Part shown: positions 62,332 through 64,000 of the stretch, piece by piece
Layout: each line of letters begins with the position of its first letter
Position numbering within the stretch: the stretch's first letter is position 1
Source of the DNA: Planctomycetota bacterium
GTDB lineage: Bacteria > Planctomycetota > B15-G4 > JADJEK01
NCBI GenBank assembly: GCA_016709145.1
Contig: JADJEK010000011.1
Span: forward strand, 110,007 to 174,006
Reading direction: 5' to 3'
Length of the DNA stretch: 64,000 nucleotides
Program-made: the position numbers and the translations under genes
The notes under the pieces: generated by a model
What the model was told of the DNA's origin: nothing
Databases searched by the model: none
The model's input: the letters and a program-made list of their open reading frames with translations, nothing else

Positions 62332-63627
62332 ATGAATCTGTTCGACGAATTGGAGTGGCGCGGCCTGGTGCATCAGGCGACCGAAGGGGCGCGGGAGCAC
62401 GTTTCGACCGGCAGTCGCACGATCTACGTCGGCTTCGACCCGACGGCGGACAGCTTGCACGTCGGCTCGCTGCTGCCGCTGCTCGCGTTGAAGCGCATCG
62501 CCGATTGCGGGCACCGTCCGCTGGCCGTCGTCGGCGGAGCGACGGGCATGATCGGCGACCCGAGCGGCAAGTCGGCCGAACGCTCGCTGCAGACCATCGA
62601 GCAGGTCGAACACAACGCGCGTTGCCTGAAAGAGCAGATCGCGCGCATCTGTGGAATGGGCGGCTCGGGAGGAACGGGGGCACTGCCGGCCGATCGCATC
62701 GTGTTCGAGAACAACGCGGATTGGCTGACGAAGCTCACGCTGATCGACCTGCTGCGCGACGTCGGCAAGCACTTCTCGCTGGCGTCGATGATCGCGAAGG
62801 ATTCGGTCAAGCGGCGGCTCGAGGGGCAGTCGGGGATCTCGTTCACCGAGTTCACGTACCAGGTGCTGCAGGCCTACGACTTCCTTGTGCTGCATCAGAA
62901 GCACGGCTGCACGGTGCAAGTCGGCGGCTCCGACCAATACGGCAACATCACGGCCGGCATCGATCTGGTCCACGCGCGCGCCCAAGCGCAGGCGTTCGGC
63001 ATCACTTGGCCGCTCGTCACCTCGAGTTCCGGCGTCAAGTTCGGCAAGACCGAAGCCGGCGCGGTGTGGCTCGATGCCAAGCGCACGTCGCCGTACCGCT
63101 TCTTCCAGTTCTGGATGAACGTCGAGGACGAGCAGGTCGTGAAGTACCTGAAGCTGTTCACGTTCTTGTCGCAGGACGAGATCGCGGCGCTCGAAGCCGA
63201 GCACGCCGCGAACCCCGGCGCGCGCGCCGCGCACAAGCGGCTCGCGGAAGACGTCACGCGTCGCGTGCACGGCGACGATGGGCTCGCGCGCGCGCAGCGC
63301 GCGACCGAGGTCTTCTTCGGCGGCTCGATGGACGCGCTCGACGTCGCCGAACTGCAGGACGTCTTCGGCGACGTGCCGTCGTCGACGCAGCCGCGGTCGA
63401 AGTTCGACGGAGAAGGACTGGCCGTGCTCGACCTCATGGTCGACGCGCAGCTCGCGACCAGTCGCAAGGACGCGCGTCGGGCGATCGAGAGTGGCGGTGT
63501 CTACCTGAACAACCAACGCGTCGAATCGCACGAAGCCAAGGTCTCGCAGCAGAGCGCACTTGGCGGCCAAGTCATCGTGCTGCGCAAAGGCAAACGGAGC
63601 TATCACGTGGTGCGACTGGAGGGTTGA
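62332..63627 (+). CDS. tyrS: Tyrosyl-tRNA synthetase
   Basis: A 431-residue class I synthetase that charges tRNA with tyrosine. The nucleotide-binding signature is YVGFDPTADSLHVGSLLPLL (HIGH as LHVGS). The tyrosine-binding segment VGGSDQYGNITAGIDLV is clear, and the KMSKS loop reads KFGKT near residue 235. The C-terminal S4 RNA-binding domain (SRKDARRAIESGGVYLNNQR) is present. The ATG at 62332 lies 11 bases after AGGAAGCG, an acceptable ribosome site. Typical housekeeping gene. Confidence 0.94.
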   Translation: MNLFDELEWRGLVHQATEGAREHVSTGSRTIYVGFDPTADSLHVGSLLPLLALKRIADCGHRPLAVVGGATGMIGDPSGKSAERSLQTIEQVEHNARCLKEQIARICGMGGSGGTGALPADRIVFENNADWLTKLTLIDLLRDVGKHFSLASMIAKDSVKRRLEGQSGISFTEFTYQVLQAYDFLVLHQKHGCTVQVGGSDQYGNITAGIDLVHARAQAQAFGITWPLVTSSSGVKFGKTEAGAVWLDAKRTSPYRFFQFWMNVEDEQVVKYLKLFTFLSQDEIAALEAEHAANPGARAAHKRLAEDVTRRVHGDDGLARAQRATEVFFGGSMDALDVAELQDVFGDVPSSTQPRSKFDGEGLAVLDLMVDAQLATSRKDARRAIESGGVYLNNQRVESHEAKVSQQSALGGQVIVLRKGKRSYHVVRLEG

Positions 63628-63711
63628 TCCGCATCGCGCCGGCTCGTTCGGCCGAGCGTTCGCGCATCACCGTTCCCAGCCGATCCCGCAGCGCACCCTG
63701 GTCCACTCCCG

Positions 63712-64000
63712 ATGAAACCCGTCGCCCGCCATCTCGATGCTCTCGCCCATCCGTCGTCCTCGGACTGCGATGTCGCCGTCGTCTTGTTGCACCGAGGAGG
63801 CCCGCAGGCGCGCGACGAGATCGTGCCGTTCTACGACCGCCTGTGGACCGATCCGACGGTGATGCCGCCGCGCGGGCTGTTCTCGCGCGTCGATCCGAAG
63901 GCCGCGCTGGCCGAGGCGACCGATGCGCTCTTGAAGGCTTACGGCTTGATCGGCGCGCGTTCGCCCGTGAACGACCTCGCGCGCAGTCAGGCACGCGCGC
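63712..64000 (+). CDS. hemH: Probable ferrochelatase (start only)
   Basis: The window ends inside this gene. The visible 96 residues begin MKPVARHLDALAHPSSSDCD, then VAVVLLHRGGPQARDEIVPF, YDRLWTDPTVMPPRGLFSR and YGLIGARSPVNDLARSQARA. This matches the ferrochelatase start (VLLLNLGGP, then FL..LFSDP, then IGGGSP and Q), except that the usual Asn-Leu before GGP is His-Arg. The enzyme would insert iron into protoporphyrin or coproporphyrin. ATG at 63712. Confidence 0.72.
   Translation, partial: MKPVARHLDALAHPSSSDCDVAVVLLHRGGPQARDEIVPFYDRLWTDPTVMPPRGLFSRVDPKAALAEATDALLKAYGLIGARSPVNDLARSQARA

Overview
The window is a GC-rich chromosomal segment (visibly about two-thirds G+C) from a bacterium that looks like a member of the Planctomycetota. 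This rests on several signs together: ECF sigma factors fused through one membrane helix to large extracytoplasmic domains; secreted proteins that share a glycine-rich C-terminal module; Gld-type ABC transporter genes including a double-length GldG-like protein; DUF1570 and DUF885 metallopeptidases; and many proteins with carboxypeptidase-regulatory-like repeats. No rRNA or tRNA gene, phage or CRISPR array was recognised. The species is not identified.

Layout. 0-6.7 kb: a secreted protein, a membrane-tethered ECF sigma factor with a strong terminator, then a cysteine-rich secreted protein coupled to a membrane-anchored repeat protein. 7-17.5 kb: housekeeping and conserved genes (topoisomerase IV/gyrase subunit A, HI0933-like flavoprotein, sulfatase-fold hydrolase, pseudouridine synthase, DUF501, SGNH hydrolase, DUF455, ATP-grasp-like). 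17.7-24.0 kb: an accessory island that reads as an integron cassette array without an integrase. Eight small genes, all on the plus strand, are each followed by an intact or decayed attC site. One cassette gene is split by an insertion sequence whose removal at a CTAG duplication restores the frame. 24.1-28 kb: an ATPase bracketed by two copies of the start of a cupin gene, then another repeat protein. 28.4-34.2 kb: a tightly overlapping four-gene ABC transporter operon. 34.2-35.2 kb: a gene-free kilobase packed with inverted repeats, including an 82-bp perfect palindrome. 35.2-43.9 kb: glutathione peroxidase-like lipoprotein, esterase, methyltransferase, secreted zinc protease and a second membrane-tethered ECF sigma factor. 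44-51 kb (minus strand): two large secreted proteins, one frameshifted, plus glutamyl-tRNA synthetase and a stray duplicate of its 3' end. 51-64 kb: HEAT-repeat and DUF1570 proteins, a lipoprotein/EamA/NAGPA operon, DUF885, DinB, an M1-like protease, a VTT membrane protein, tyrosyl-tRNA synthetase and the start of a probable ferrochelatase.

A family of palindromic intergenic repeats built on GGGGACAGACCCC or GGGGACTGTCCCC occurs at eight or more places, always at gene ends, and in one place supplies the last codons of a gene. Two genes (a secreted protein at 47.2-49.4 kb and an ATPase at 24.5-26.0 kb) are each bracketed by a duplicated piece of a neighbouring gene, a possible footprint of gene gain. 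The most unusual parts are the integrase-less cassette array, the repeat family, the long hairpins and the sigma factors with outside domains.
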